Numbered from the stretch's first letter, positions 54,073 through 62,826 are shown. The stretch: 64,000 nucleotides of DNA from Alloyangia pacifica (GCF_020524285.1 NZ_JAIVKX010000023.1:1-64000), one strand, 5' to 3'. Notes: generated from the sequence alone by a model not told the origin. Made by a program: numbers and translations.

Positions 54073-54939
54073 ATGGACTACACTATAATTGTCTTCCTCG
54101 AAATCCTACGCGCCATCTCCTGGCTCGTGATCCTCGCCGCGGGGCTGGCCATCATCTTCGGGATGATGAAGGTCATTAACTTCGCCCACGGCGAGTTCCT
54201 GATGCTGGGAGGATACATCACCATCATGTCGCACAACGCCGGGGTGCCGCTATGGATCTCCATGGGTGTCCTTGCACCGCTGGTCGTTGGCGTCTTCGGC
54301 ATTATCGTCGAACGTCTGGTGATCCGGCACCTTTACGGTCGCATCATCGACAGCCTGCTCGCCACATGGGGCCTGAGCTTGCTGATGATTGGCGGGGTGA
54401 CCATGGTCTTCGGCAATACTGTGCAGGGCGTGTCGACGCCGCTCGGCAGCCTTTCGATCGGGGCCTACCAGGTGCCCGGCTATAACCTTCTGCTCATTGG
54501 CATTGCGGTGGCGATGATGATGGCGATCTGGTTGGTGCTGCGGTTTACCTCGGCAGGGCTGATCGCGCGCGCAACGATGCAGAATCCGGACATGGCCGAG
54601 ACGCTGGGCGTGCGCACGAGCTGGGTCTACATGGCGACCTTCGGCTTGGGATCGGCAGTGACGGGTCTGGCGGGCGGTCTGCTGGCTCCCTTGACCGGCG
54701 TGGCCCCCTCAATGGGCGTGAATTTCGTCGCCCAGAGTTTCATCACCGTTATCACCGGCGGTGCCTCAATGATTGCCGGGACGCTGTCGGCGGGCACACT
54801 TCTTGGCACGATCAGCCAGGGCGTGACCTTCGCTACCGGGCCCGTCTATGGCGATGCGGCGCTGCTGCTGGCCGCGCTAATCCTGCTGCGCTTGCTGCCG
54901 CAGGGCATCACCGGGCGCATCTTCCGAAAATCCCTCTGA
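54073..54939 (+). CDS. Urea/amide-type ABC permease (UrtB/LivH-like)
   Basis: 288 residues with eight membrane segments. MMKVINFAHGEFLMLGGYI is the LivH/UrtB signature, and IARATMQNPDMAETLGV the contact loop. It follows the binding protein by 67 bp and forms one channel half. Confidence 0.93.
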   Translation: MDYTIIVFLEILRAISWLVILAAGLAIIFGMMKVINFAHGEFLMLGGYITIMSHNAGVPLWISMGVLAPLVVGVFGIIVERLVIRHLYGRIIDSLLATWGLSLLMIGGVTMVFGNTVQGVSTPLGSLSIGAYQVPGYNLLLIGIAVAMMMAIWLVLRFTSAGLIARATMQNPDMAETLGVRTSWVYMATFGLGSAVTGLAGGLLAPLTGVAPSMGVNFVAQSFITVITGGASMIAGTLSAGTLLGTISQGVTFATGPVYGDAALLLAALILLRLLPQGITGRIFRKSL

Positions 54940-54964
54940 CCCGCCGTTCCAAAGGAGTCATCAA

Positions 54965-56005
54965 ATGGAAACCTCTCTCCGCACGGATCCGGGCTTTTGG
55001 TTCATGACAGCTCTGGGCCTTGTGCTTCTGTTCCTAGGGCCTCTCTTCTGGGACCTCTTCCAGATCATGCAGATCACGCAATACGTGGTGCTTTCGGTCT
55101 ATGTGCTCTCGCTGGCTTACATCTGGGGGTTCGGCGGAATCCTGAGCTTCGGGCAGGCTGCCTTCTTCGGGCTGGGCGCCTACACCTTCTCGGTCGCGGC
55201 GATCAACATGGGCGAGACGACCTTTCCCTTCGTGCTGGCCTTCGCCATCCCAGCCATCTTCGGTGCGGCACTCGGCTACTTCATGTTCTACGGCAAATTG
55301 TCGGACGTCTACATGGGCGTCGTGACCATGGTAGTCACGCTGATCTTCTGGAAGCTAATCAACCATACGGCCGGCCCTGAATACGCTATCGGCGACGCGC
55401 GCCTCGGCGGGTTCAACGGCATCCCCTCAGTGCCGGTGCTGAACGTGCCAGGCGACGCGCAGGCTTGGCTCGACCCGGGACAGATGTTTCAGGTCTTCAT
55501 GGCCATCCTGACACTACTCTACGTGCTGCTGCGGATCCTCATTGCCTCGGACTTCGGGCGCATTTCGATGGGAATTCGCGAAAATGAGACCCGGGCCGCG
55601 TTGCTGGGCTACGACGTGCGCCGGCACAAGGTGATCATGTTCGCGCTCGGCGCAGGCATTGCCGGGATGGCAGGAGGTATGTGGGCCACGTACCAGACCT
55701 TCATCGATCCCAATGTCTTCTCGCTGGAGATGTCGGCCAAGGCACTGATTTGGACCATGGCCGGGGGTGTCGGAACGCTGGCGGGGCCGATCGTCGCGGT
55801 GGTGCTGCTGCAGTACCTGTCGCTGAAGTTGGGCGAGATGCACATTCTCAACAACAACTTCATCCTTGGCGGGATCATGATGGTCCTCGTCCTTCTGGTG
55901 CCCAAGGGCGGGCTTCCGACGCTTCGCGATGGCATCGCTGCGCTGCGCGTACGGGGCTCGGTGCGGCGCTCAGGAACCCCCGGAAAGGTAGCTCCCGATG
56001 TCTGA
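54965..56005 (+). CDS. Urea/amide-type ABC permease (UrtC/LivM-like)
   Basis: 346 residues. AYIWGFGGILSFGQAAFFGLGA is the LivM/UrtC signature, and ISMGIRENETRAALLGYDVRRHK the contact loop. Overlaps the ATPase gene by eight bases. Confidence 0.93.
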   Translation: METSLRTDPGFWFMTALGLVLLFLGPLFWDLFQIMQITQYVVLSVYVLSLAYIWGFGGILSFGQAAFFGLGAYTFSVAAINMGETTFPFVLAFAIPAIFGAALGYFMFYGKLSDVYMGVVTMVVTLIFWKLINHTAGPEYAIGDARLGGFNGIPSVPVLNVPGDAQAWLDPGQMFQVFMAILTLLYVLLRILIASDFGRISMGIRENETRAALLGYDVRRHKVIMFALGAGIAGMAGGMWATYQTFIDPNVFSLEMSAKALIWTMAGGVGTLAGPIVAVVLLQYLSLKLGEMHILNNNFILGGIMMVLVLLVPKGGLPTLRDGIAALRVRGSVRRSGTPGKVAPDV

Positions 56006-56732
56006 TCTTCGTCCGATCCTCACCACCGAGAAGCTCGTCATGCAGTTCGGCGGGGTGACCGCCGTAGACAATGTCGATTTCAGCCTGCGCGAGGGCGAGC
56101 TGCGCTGCCTTCTGGGTCCAAATGGTGCCGGCAAGTCGACGTTCTTCAAGTGCCTGACCGGCCAGTTGACTCCCACGTCCGGAAGGGTCCGGTTCGACGG
56201 GCAGGACATCACCGGCTGGGAAACCCATGCGATCGTCGGAATGGGTGTCGGCATCAAGACACAGGTGCCGAACCTTTTCGACGGGCTATCGGCCTATGAG
56301 AACGTGCGTATGTCGGCGCGTCGCAAGCACTTGCGCCCGATGGCAAAAGAGAAGGCCGAAGAGATGCTGGAGAAATGCGGCATCGCCCATCTCGCCCGGC
56401 GCGAAGTCGGGCTACTGGCGCATGGCCAGCGGCAACTGGTGGAGCTAGCAACTGTGCTGGCGGGCGAGCCGCGGCTGGTGTTGCTCGATGAGCCGGCGGC
56501 CGGCATGGCCGGCGACGAGCGAGACCGTTTGGCCGATCTCGTGCTCGAAACTTCTCGGCGCGCCGCGGTCGTGGTGGTCGAACACGACATGGCCTTCATC
56601 CGCCGCATCGCCAAATTCACTACCGTCTTCAACCGAGGCGCGATTTTCCGTGAGGCGATGATCGACGAGATCATGTCCGACCGTGCCGTTCAAGAAATCT
56701 ACTTGGGGAAACAGGCCGATGTCGCTGCTTGA
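55998..56732 (+). CDS. Urea/amide-type ABC ATPase (UrtD/LivG-like)
   Basis: 244 residues with GPNGAGKST, the signature variant LAHGQRQLVELATVLAG and LVLLDEPAAGMAGDE. The HGQ in place of GGQ is normal for UrtD and LivG. It overlaps the next gene by 14 bases. Confidence 0.93.
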   Translation: MSDLRPILTTEKLVMQFGGVTAVDNVDFSLREGELRCLLGPNGAGKSTFFKCLTGQLTPTSGRVRFDGQDITGWETHAIVGMGVGIKTQVPNLFDGLSAYENVRMSARRKHLRPMAKEKAEEMLEKCGIAHLARREVGLLAHGQRQLVELATVLAGEPRLVLLDEPAAGMAGDERDRLADLVLETSRRAAVVVVEHDMAFIRRIAKFTTVFNRGAIFREAMIDEIMSDRAVQEIYLGKQADVAA

Positions 56733-57426
56733 AGTTCGCAATCTTAAGGCCGCTTACGGCGCGGTGCCGGCCTTGCACCAGGTCGACATGACCGTTGCGC
56801 CGGGCGAGGTCGTCGGGGTGCTGGGCCACAACGGCATGGGCAAGACGACCCTGCTGCGTGCGCTCATGGGCTTCGTGAAGGTGACCAGCGGGGATATTGT
56901 CTTCGACGGGCAAAAGCTGAATGCCCTGCCGGTCAACGCTCGGGCGCGGATGGGTTTGGGGCTTGTGCCGCAAGGCCGAATGATCTTTCCGACCCTTTCG
57001 GTGCGCGAGAACCTTGAGAGCGGGATCGCGGGTCAGAAGGATGCAGACACAGTGATCGAGGAAATCCTCACGATCTTTCCGCGTCTGACCCGCCTGCTTG
57101 ATCGTAGTGGCGGTGCTCTGTCGGGGGGCGAGCAGCAACTGCTCGCGCTGGCCCGGTGCCTGTGCCGAAAGCCGCGGCTGATGCTGCTGGACGAGCCGAC
57201 CGAAGGGATACAGCCGTCGATCATCGACGAGATCTCGGAGACTCTGCAGGCCCTGACCCGCAACACGGACATCACCATCGTTCTGGTCGAGCAAAACCTC
57301 GATTTCATCACAGGCCTTTCGGATCGTGTCTATACCATCTCGAACGGTGTGCTGGATCGACAGATTCCCAAAGACCAGCTGACCGACAGCCGGGCGGTGA
57401 GTGAGTTTATGGGCTTCGCGGCCTGA
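56719..57426 (+). CDS. Urea/amide-type ABC ATPase (UrtE/LivF-like)
   Basis: 235 residues from ATG 56719. GHNGMGKTT is Walker A, LSGGEQQLLALARCL the signature, and LMLLDEPTEGIQPSIIDEI the Walker B with the extension seen in UrtE. This points to the urea/amide branch rather than branched-chain amino acids. Last gene of the operon. Confidence 0.92.
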   Translation: MSLLEVRNLKAAYGAVPALHQVDMTVAPGEVVGVLGHNGMGKTTLLRALMGFVKVTSGDIVFDGQKLNALPVNARARMGLGLVPQGRMIFPTLSVRENLESGIAGQKDADTVIEEILTIFPRLTRLLDRSGGALSGGEQQLLALARCLCRKPRLMLLDEPTEGIQPSIIDEISETLQALTRNTDITIVLVEQNLDFITGLSDRVYTISNGVLDRQIPKDQLTDSRAVSEFMGFAA

Positions 57427-57449
57427 CTCGTAGAGCCCAAGAGCATTGA

Positions 57450-57483
57450 GACCCCGGCGTGATCACCATGCCGGGGTCTTTCT
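57450..57483. terminator. Terminator of the urea/amide-type ABC operon
   Basis: GACCCCGGC (57450-57458) pairs with GCCGGGGTC (57470-57478), followed by TTTCT. It lies between convergent genes. Confidence 0.85.
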
Positions 57484-57528
57484 AGTGACGTCTGGGGTCC
57501 TCGGGCATGGGCCCTTCGGCTCGAGTTG

Positions 57529-58239
57529 TCACTCGGCGGCCGTGCGAGTCGCTGCTCCGGCATTCAACAGTCCGATCACCTCCTTGGTGGTGCGGACATC
57601 GGCGAAGACCGGATAGAGGCTGTCGAGCGTGCCATTGTGCTCGTCGTCGTTGAGCGCAGCATTTCCGTCGGACAGGAAGATCACCTTATAGCTCAGCTGC
57701 TGCGCGTCGCGCGCGGTCGCCTCCGAGCAGCAGTTGGTCACCGTTCCGGTGATCAGCACGGTATCCACGTCAAGTTCCTGCAGCACTTTGTGCAGATCAC
57801 AGGTGCCCTGAGTGAAACCGCTGAAACGGGTTTTGTCGAGCACGGGCTCGCCTTCGGCAACGTCAAGCTCTGGCCAGAGCGCATGGTCGTGCTCACCGGC
57901 GGCGAAGCCTTTCCTGAGACCTTCCGAGAAAGGTGTGCCAAGCATATCGCCGTACCAGCTGGTCCAGGCGATCTTCTCATTCGGATCGTAGGTGTAGCGA
58001 AGGAAAATGTTCGTACCTCCGGCCGCCCGGATTGCTTGGGAAAGGGCGTTCACATTCGGGACGATGTCGCGCGCTACGGGGATCTCGGAAACAGCACCCT
58101 CTTCCATGAAGCCATTTTGCAGATCGACAATCACATGGGCCGTACGGGCGGGGTCGAACGTCTCGAAGGCATGGTCGCGACCGCCTCGGTTCTTCTTGCC
58201 GCGCTCAAGTGCGGCGGCGGACATCTTGATGGTATGCAT
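57529..58239 (-). CDS. Isochorismatase-like cysteine hydrolase (second copy)
   Basis: 236 residues. Triad: Asp in VIVDLQNGF, Lys in VLDKTRFSGF, Cys in TVTNCCSEATARDAQQ. It is paralogous to the protein at 41871 over the whole length, including the shared ALERGKKNRGGRDHAF-like beginning. It lies next to the urea/amide importer, as the first copy lies in the NHase cluster. N-carbamoyl amide, biuret or other amide hydrolysis is more likely than isochorismate. Tandem IclR genes precede it on the same strand. Confidence 0.9.
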   Translation of the reverse strand: MHTIKMSAAALERGKKNRGGRDHAFETFDPARTAHVIVDLQNGFMEEGAVSEIPVARDIVPNVNALSQAIRAAGGTNIFLRYTYDPNEKIAWTSWYGDMLGTPFSEGLRKGFAAGEHDHALWPELDVAEGEPVLDKTRFSGFTQGTCDLHKVLQELDVDTVLITGTVTNCCSEATARDAQQLSYKVIFLSDGNAALNDDEHNGTLDSLYPVFADVRTTKEVIGLLNAGAATRTAAE

Positions 58240-58409
58240 GCGAGCTCCTTGAAGTCGAATGGGGTACGAAATCGCCCCGGCTAGGCCGAAGTGATGTATG
58301 TATATAGCGAAATGCTTTGCTTATTAGAGATAACTTGGAATTCGTGCGTGTTCCGCCGCAGCCCTTGCTCTGGATGCCCACGAGATGTGCAGGGAAGGGG
58401 AGGAGACGA

Positions 58410-59216
58410 TCAGGCGCCGGATGCTTTTCCGATGAATCCGAGCTTTCTGGAGATGGTCGCGGCGAGCGCGCGCAGCGGAGCCACATGGTTGCCCTCCAGC
58501 GAGATGTCGATCTCCTCGGCAGGGCCGATCATTGTTACGGCAAGTTCAAGCTCGTCCGAGAAGTTGTATACCGGTGCGGAGATGGCAGTGACACCTGGCT
58601 GCGGGAAGGAGTAGGTGATCGAGACACCAGTGCGCCGGACGGTCTCCAGTGGCTCGTGGATTTCGTCGAAAGGCGGGCAGGCTCCAACGTATCTCGGCGG
58701 TGTGACCTCGGCCATCTGCAGTTTAGCGATCTCACGGGCTTCTGCTTCGTTCGTCAGCGCGGCAAAGAGCCGGCCAGTTGCCGTGCCGGTCACTGAATAG
58801 ACCGTACCTGGTTGAGCCGAGTTGAGGAGCTGGTCATTGGCCTGAACAACGGCTGTCACCACGGGGCCATAGCGCCCCCAGACCGCGATGGAAATCGACT
58901 GTCCAAGCTTGCGGGCAACCTTAAGAGCTTCTTCCGAAGCAGTGATCTGCGGGTCGAGAGTAAGCAGACGTGACATGCCAAGTTCAAGACTGAAAGGGCC
59001 GATCGCGTAGCGTCCCGTCTGCGGATCACGGACCACCATGTTCCCACGTTGCAGGCTAACCAGGTAGGCATGGACCTGCGCCTTGCTGAGGCCAGAGCGC
59101 AAGGCCAAATCTGCGGCGCTGAGCGGGCCATCGCTATCCAAAAAGAGCCCCAGAAGCGAGAGCCCGGTCTCGACGGCGCGAACGCCACGCCCTTCCTTTT
59201 CAGTCGCGTCGCTCAT
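58410..59216 (-). CDS. IclR family transcriptional regulator
   Basis: 268 residues. Helix-turn-helix at about 13-70 (VRAVETGLSLLGLFLDSDGPLSAADLALRSGLSK) and an IclR effector domain from about 85 (LKVARKLGQSISIAVWG; TATGRLFAAL). It starts inside a four-base overlap with the IclR gene upstream, so the two are translated together. Confidence 0.92.
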   Translation of the reverse strand: MSDATEKEGRGVRAVETGLSLLGLFLDSDGPLSAADLALRSGLSKAQVHAYLVSLQRGNMVVRDPQTGRYAIGPFSLELGMSRLLTLDPQITASEEALKVARKLGQSISIAVWGRYGPVVTAVVQANDQLLNSAQPGTVYSVTGTATGRLFAALTNEAEAREIAKLQMAEVTPPRYVGACPPFDEIHEPLETVRRTGVSITYSFPQPGVTAISAPVYNFSDELELAVTMIGPAEEIDISLEGNHVAPLRALAATISRKLGFIGKASGA

Positions 59217-59914
59217 GCCGACGAACCTCCAAGAGAGGATACCGCAGCCAGCAAGGCCCGCAGAACCGGCCGTTCCGGCTCCGGCGCCATGGCGTCGGGA
59301 AACCCGATGACCGAGATCGATGCGACTAGCGCGCCTTCGCGGAACACCGGGGCGGCAAGGGATGCAAGATGGGGGACCGGGGTGCCTTCGGCATGCGCGT
59401 ATCCGCTCGCTCGGATGATCCGGCTAAGGTTCGGGTTCATCTCTGGGGTATCGCTCCAAGCATCGAAAATGCGTGCTGCTGCGCTGTTGCCAATCCGGCT
59501 TCGGGTGCCGGGTCTCAGGCTGAGACTGGGGGTGCGCGGGCCCTGTACTGCGAAGATCACTGTCGGCTGCTCTTGGACAAGGCAATCCACGGTGACCATT
59601 TCCTGGATCTCGGCAGACAGGCTGCGCGCGACATTGATGTTGGCGTTGAGCGTTGCATCGTTCCGGATCACGTGCCGCGCAAACGTCAGTGTCGCGTCCG
59701 AAAGCGCGTAGCGCCCTGCGTCGCCGAGTTGCTCGATCATCCCGAACTTCTTTAGAGAACTCATATAGGTATGTGCCTGCGCAGAGGTGATACCCGCGCT
59801 GACGGCAATGTCGCGCAGCATCATCGGCTGGCTTTCCTTCCGAACGATCTCGAGAAGGCGGATCGCCATGTCCACCGATTGGACGCCACGCTGCCGTTCC
59901 GGGCTCTTGACCAT
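59213..59914 (-). CDS. IclR family transcriptional regulator
   Basis: 233 residues. Helix-turn-helix: VQSVDMAIRLLEIVRKESQPMMLRDIAVSAGITS; effector domain: IGNSAAARIFDAW and ASLAAPVFREGALVASISV. It is distinct from, and overlaps, the IclR gene at 58410. Its own promoter must lie upstream of 59914. Confidence 0.92.
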   Translation of the reverse strand: MVKSPERQRGVQSVDMAIRLLEIVRKESQPMMLRDIAVSAGITSAQAHTYMSSLKKFGMIEQLGDAGRYALSDATLTFARHVIRNDATLNANINVARSLSAEIQEMVTVDCLVQEQPTVIFAVQGPRTPSLSLRPGTRSRIGNSAAARIFDAWSDTPEMNPNLSRIIRASGYAHAEGTPVPHLASLAAPVFREGALVASISVIGFPDAMAPEPERPVLRALLAAVSSLGGSSA

Positions 59915-60713
59915 TCATACTCCGCTTTTCGCTGTGGCTCGGCCTTCTGCGCCGCTGGTGCGCCAGTTTTCGAAGCTTTGCGTGCCGGGTGCAAGCCTTT
60001 GCAAGCAAGTCTTTTCTACGCCATTTCACCTCGCACGCCACATAGGCCTGACGAAGCGGCGCGCTGTACCATTGTTTTGCCGTTGTGCAGGTTCCAATGA
60101 ACGTACCCATAATCAGGATGTCGCATTCGCCAATTCCGGTCTCGTGAAGTGGTTTATCGAGGTCACGCCAATTCTGAAAAAGGTGCCGCCATTATAAAAA
60201 AATCTGGCACGCCGAATTGCTTGACGGCTTCCTCGGCTACCGAGGAAGATCAACGACAAAACGACGAGTACGCTATTCTGCTGCCGGCGATCATGTAAAG
60301 CTGCCCTGAGTCGACAAGTGGGGCATGCTGACATGCTGGCTCATTGCCGTGCCCATTCTGCTGAAGCTGCCGTATGTCGGACTGATGTTGCCGGGCAGTT
60401 GGGAGAGTTCCGCTTCAACGCTTGTCGGTGCAGCGCACTCTTGAAATGGCAGGACTGGTGGGATAGGTCGCAGGGCGGTTTAGGGGCTGTCAACCAATAA
60501 TGGCGTAGAAGAGATTTTGTTCGCTCAACCTCCCGGAACTCGAGTCGTTTGCAAATCCGACGATCCGCCACAAGAAGGTGATAGCTGGCGTATTTCTGGT
60601 GGGTGTTTGCACAATTGGGGTGGTTTTTCGCGTCATATCAAAGTGATGCTAAAGCACCGGAGCCGCCATTTCCTTCGTGATGCAATGCGCCACCGGCGTC
60701 GCGCAGGATATGT
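59915..60713. other. Gene-poor region between module F and the zinc cluster
   Basis: About 0.8 kb with no frame resembling a known protein, and lower GC with scattered stops. A stem TTCCTCGG/CCGAGGAA occurs at 60229-60247 without a T tract. The iclR promoter should lie near 59920-60000. The region may be a degraded remnant or a recombination junction, since the RibD-like frame ends at its border. Confidence 0.5.
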
Positions 60714-61217
60714 TCAGACCAGTTGACGCACGACCGCGGCAGCGCGCAGCATCGGCGCGCCGGTCCGGACTTGATGCAGAAACCCCGCCATGATCTCGCG
60801 CGCGTCCTGAGCGCCAAGCCCGATGTCGACAGCGATCCCTGCCGCGCGCAGCCGGGCAAATCCCTTTCCGTCGACGCGCGGATCCGGATCCCGGAGTGCG
60901 GCCACAACCCGCGTCACACCCGCCGCGATGATCGCGTCGGCGCAGGGCGGTGTTCGGCCCCAATGGCTGCAGGGTTCAAGTGTCACATAAAGGGTTGTTC
61001 CCTGCGCGCGGAGCCCGGCGCGGGTGAGCGCAAGGCGTTCGGCGTGGGATCGGCCGCCGGGCTGGGTTTCGGCCTCGGCAGCGATCTTGTCGCCGCGCAC
61101 CAGAACGCAGCCCACCGGCGGGTTCGGCCAGACCCGCCCGCGCGCGCCCCGCGCCAGCGCGAGCGCGCGGCGCATCCAATGTGCGTCGCCCTCAGAGTTG
61201 GGTAGGGTTGGGCACAT
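60714..61217 (-). CDS. RibD deaminase-domain protein without reductase domain
   Basis: 167 residues from ATG 61217, which overlaps hisI by 26 bases and restores the usual few residues before the conserved [12 protein letters not shown] 61175 is a shorter alternative. The zinc deaminase motifs are intact: [11 protein letters not shown] and [13 protein letters not shown]. In riboflavin synthesis this domain deaminates the pyrimidine made by GTP cyclohydrolase II. Normal RibD is about 360 residues; here the frame ends just after [13 protein letters not shown] where the reductase domain should begin. No reductase remnant was found in the other frames. It may be a stand-alone zinc-starvation paralogue or a truncated gene. 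Confidence 0.75.
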   Translation of the reverse strand: MCPTLPNSEGDAHWMRRALALARGARGRVWPNPPVGCVLVRGDKIAAEAETQPGGRSHAERLALTRAGLRAQGTTLYVTLEPCSHWGRTPPCADAIIAAGVTRVVAALRDPDPRVDGKGFARLRAAGIAVDIGLGAQDAREIMAGFLHQVRTGAPMLRAAAVVRQLV

Positions 61218-61656
61218 CGCCATAGACCTCGAGCGGGTCGAAGACCTTTTCGCTTTCGGTAAAGTCCAGGGTGCCTGCATCCGCGGTCCCGAGCGGCACG
61301 CTGCGGTAAAAGCACGAGCGATATCCGACGTGGCAGTTTGCGCCGCCCTCGGTCCGCACGCGCAACCAGACGGCATCCTGATCGTCGTCGATGCGCAATT
61401 CCACGATCCGCTGCACCAAACCACTGGTCGCCCCCTTGTGCCACAGGCACTGGCGCGAGCGGCTCCAATAATGCGCCTCGGCGGTTTCGACGCTGCGGCT
61501 GAGCGCCTCTGGGGTCATCACGCCCATCATCAGCACCTCGCCGGTGTCGGCATCGGTGGTGACGACGGGGATCAGCCCGTTTGCATCGAATTTTGGCGCT
61601 AGATCGGAACCTTCCTCGACCTGTTCGACAGTGAGGCGGGGGGAGAATTCAAGCAT
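61192..61656 (-). CDS. hisI: Phosphoribosyl-AMP cyclohydrolase paralogue (HisI-type) with altered zinc ligand
   Basis: 154 residues; AAAGGAAG precedes ATG 61656. The HisI pattern is clear: [40 protein letters not shown] and [15 protein letters not shown]. This enzyme opens the pyrimidine ring in histidine synthesis and normally uses zinc bound by three Cys. Two (CHVGYRSC) are present, but the first, in the usual DCDxD, is Asp here ([10 protein letters not shown]). Upstream is znuA, separated by a hairpin. Duplicate HisI genes under Zur control are known in other bacteria as backups that tolerate low zinc; this fits that role. Confidence 0.88.
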   Translation of the reverse strand: MLEFSPRLTVEQVEEGSDLAPKFDANGLIPVVTTDADTGEVLMMGVMTPEALSRSVETAEAHYWSRSRQCLWHKGATSGLVQRIVELRIDDDQDAVWLRVRTEGGANCHVGYRSCFYRSVPLGTADAGTLDFTESEKVFDPLEVYGDVPNPTQL

Positions 61657-61687
61657 CGGTCTTCCTTTGGCATGGTGCTGAGGCTTG

Positions 61688-61716
61688 AAAGGGCGCCGCG
61701 TGGCACGGCGCCCTTT
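61688..61716 (-). terminator. Hairpin between znuA and hisI
   Basis: AAAGGGCGCCG (61688-61698) and CGGCGCCCTTT (61706-61716) form a perfect 11-bp stem with a 7-base loop. On the minus strand it ends TTTCAAGC, so it is probably a partial terminator that lowers hisI expression relative to znuA. Confidence 0.65.
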
Positions 61717-61723
61717 GGCGATG

Positions 61724-62767
61724 TCAGCCGAGGCAGCCGGTCAGGCTGTTTGCAAGGTTGCGCAGAAGCTGCGGGTAGAGGTCCTTGCCCGGCTCCAGAT
61801 CCGCGCCCAGCGGGTCCATCACGCCGGTCTTTGCGTCGCTGCCGCGGAAGACGGTGGCGACAAGATCGCCATTGAACTGCGGTTCGGTGAAGGCACATGT
61901 GACGCCCAGCTCTGCCACCTTATCCTGGATCTCCTCGATCCGGGCCGGGCTGGGGTCCGATGCATCACCGATCGAGATCGAACCGCTTGCCGGGAATTCG
62001 AAACGGTTCTCGAAATAGTGGTAGGCGTCGTGGAACACGATGAAGTTCTTGCCGCGCACCGGCTCGAGCTGCGCCGAGATCTCGCCGATCAGCGTTTCGA
62101 TGTCGGCCTTTCCGGCGTCGGCATTCGCGCGATAGGTGGCGGCGTTTTCCGGATCCAGCTCTGACAGTTCCGCTGCGATCACGTCGAGCCAGACGCGCGC
62201 GTTCTCCGGGTCGAGCCAAGCGTGCGGGTCGTGGCCGTGGTGGTCATGGCCATGCGCGTCATGATCGTGCTCGTCGTGATCATGCGCCTCGTCGTGATCA
62301 TGATCGTCGTCGTGGCCCTCATGGTCATGCTCGTCGTGATCATGATCGCCCGCGTGCTCTTCGTGCTCGTGTTCCTCGTGCGCGCCGTGATCATGGCTGT
62401 GCGCCTCGAAGGTCGCGCCTTCGCGGAATTCCAGCTCGGTGGTGCCATCGGTTTCCGCCAGTTCGACCACATGGGCATCCTCGGCCAGAGCGTCGATTGA
62501 GCCTTCCAGCCAAGGTTCCAGCCCCTCGCCGATCCAGAACACCGCGTCGGCCCGCTCGAGGGCTTCGGCCTCGGAGGGGCGCAGCGAATAGCCATGCGGA
62601 GACGCGCCGGGCTGTACCAGAAGGTCGGGCGTGCCGACCCCATCCATCACAATCGACACGAGAGAGTGAACAGGCGGGATATCCGCGGCAACCGAGGGCA
62701 CCTCGGCGGCAACGGCGCTGGCGAGACCGAAGGCGGACACGGTGCCGAGGATCAGTTTTCTGGACAT
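61724..62767 (-). CDS. znuA: Zinc ABC transporter periplasmic binding protein ZnuA
   Basis: 347 residues from ATG 62767 (GGAGTTCCCC before it), with a Sec signal peptide cleaved near AVAAEVP. ZnuA/SsuA-type zinc-binding protein: [22 protein letters not shown] holds the first His, the [15 protein letters not shown] region the second, and [13 protein letters not shown] the third. Residues about 123-183 are a long His/Asp/Glu-rich loop, the usual zinc-collecting loop of ZnuA. It is divergent from zur and znuC. Confidence 0.95.
   Translation of the reverse strand: MSRKLILGTVSAFGLASAVAAEVPSVAADIPPVHSLVSIVMDGVGTPDLLVQPGASPHGYSLRPSEAEALERADAVFWIGEGLEPWLEGSIDALAEDAHVVELAETDGTTELEFREGATFEAHSHDHGAHEEHEHEEHAGDHDHDEHDHEGHDDDHDHDEAHDHDEHDHDAHGHDHHGHDPHAWLDPENARVWLDVIAAELSELDPENAATYRANADAGKADIETLIGEISAQLEPVRGKNFIVFHDAYHYFENRFEFPASGSISIGDASDPSPARIEEIQDKVAELGVTCAFTEPQFNGDLVATVFRGSDAKTGVMDPLGADLEPGKDLYPQLLRNLANSLTGCLG
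62225..62405 (-). repeat. Degenerate GAT/CAT/GAC repeats encoding the His-rich loop of ZnuA
   Basis: A run of near-repeated CATGATCACGACGAG-like codons inside znuA encodes alternating His, Asp and Glu residues. Such low-complexity runs vary in length between strains. Confidence 0.8.
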
Positions 62768-62782
62768 GGGGAACTCCACGTT

Positions 62783-62826
62783 ATGTTGTAACATGCGCTG
62801 GACTCGTAGATGTAATGTTATTACAT
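62783..62826. promoter_or_regulatory. Two candidate Zur boxes in the znuA-zur divergent promoter
   Basis: ATGTTGTAACAT (62783-62794) and ATGTTATTACAT (62815-62826) match at 10 of 12 bases and are inverted repeats with centres 32 bp apart, three helical turns. Their sequence resembles alphaproteobacterial Zur sites, and they lie between znuA and zur. Zinc-dependent repression of both directions is likely. Confidence 0.7.

Noticed and set aside
60229-60247. Hairpin in the gene-poor stretch as a terminator or small RNA.
   Set aside because: No T tract on either strand and no flanking gene end; not enough evidence.
62222-62500. Val/Met-rich small plus-strand frame, membrane-like in appearance.
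   Set aside because: Antisense of the His/Asp repeat of znuA; GTG/ATG runs produce artificial hydrophobicity.
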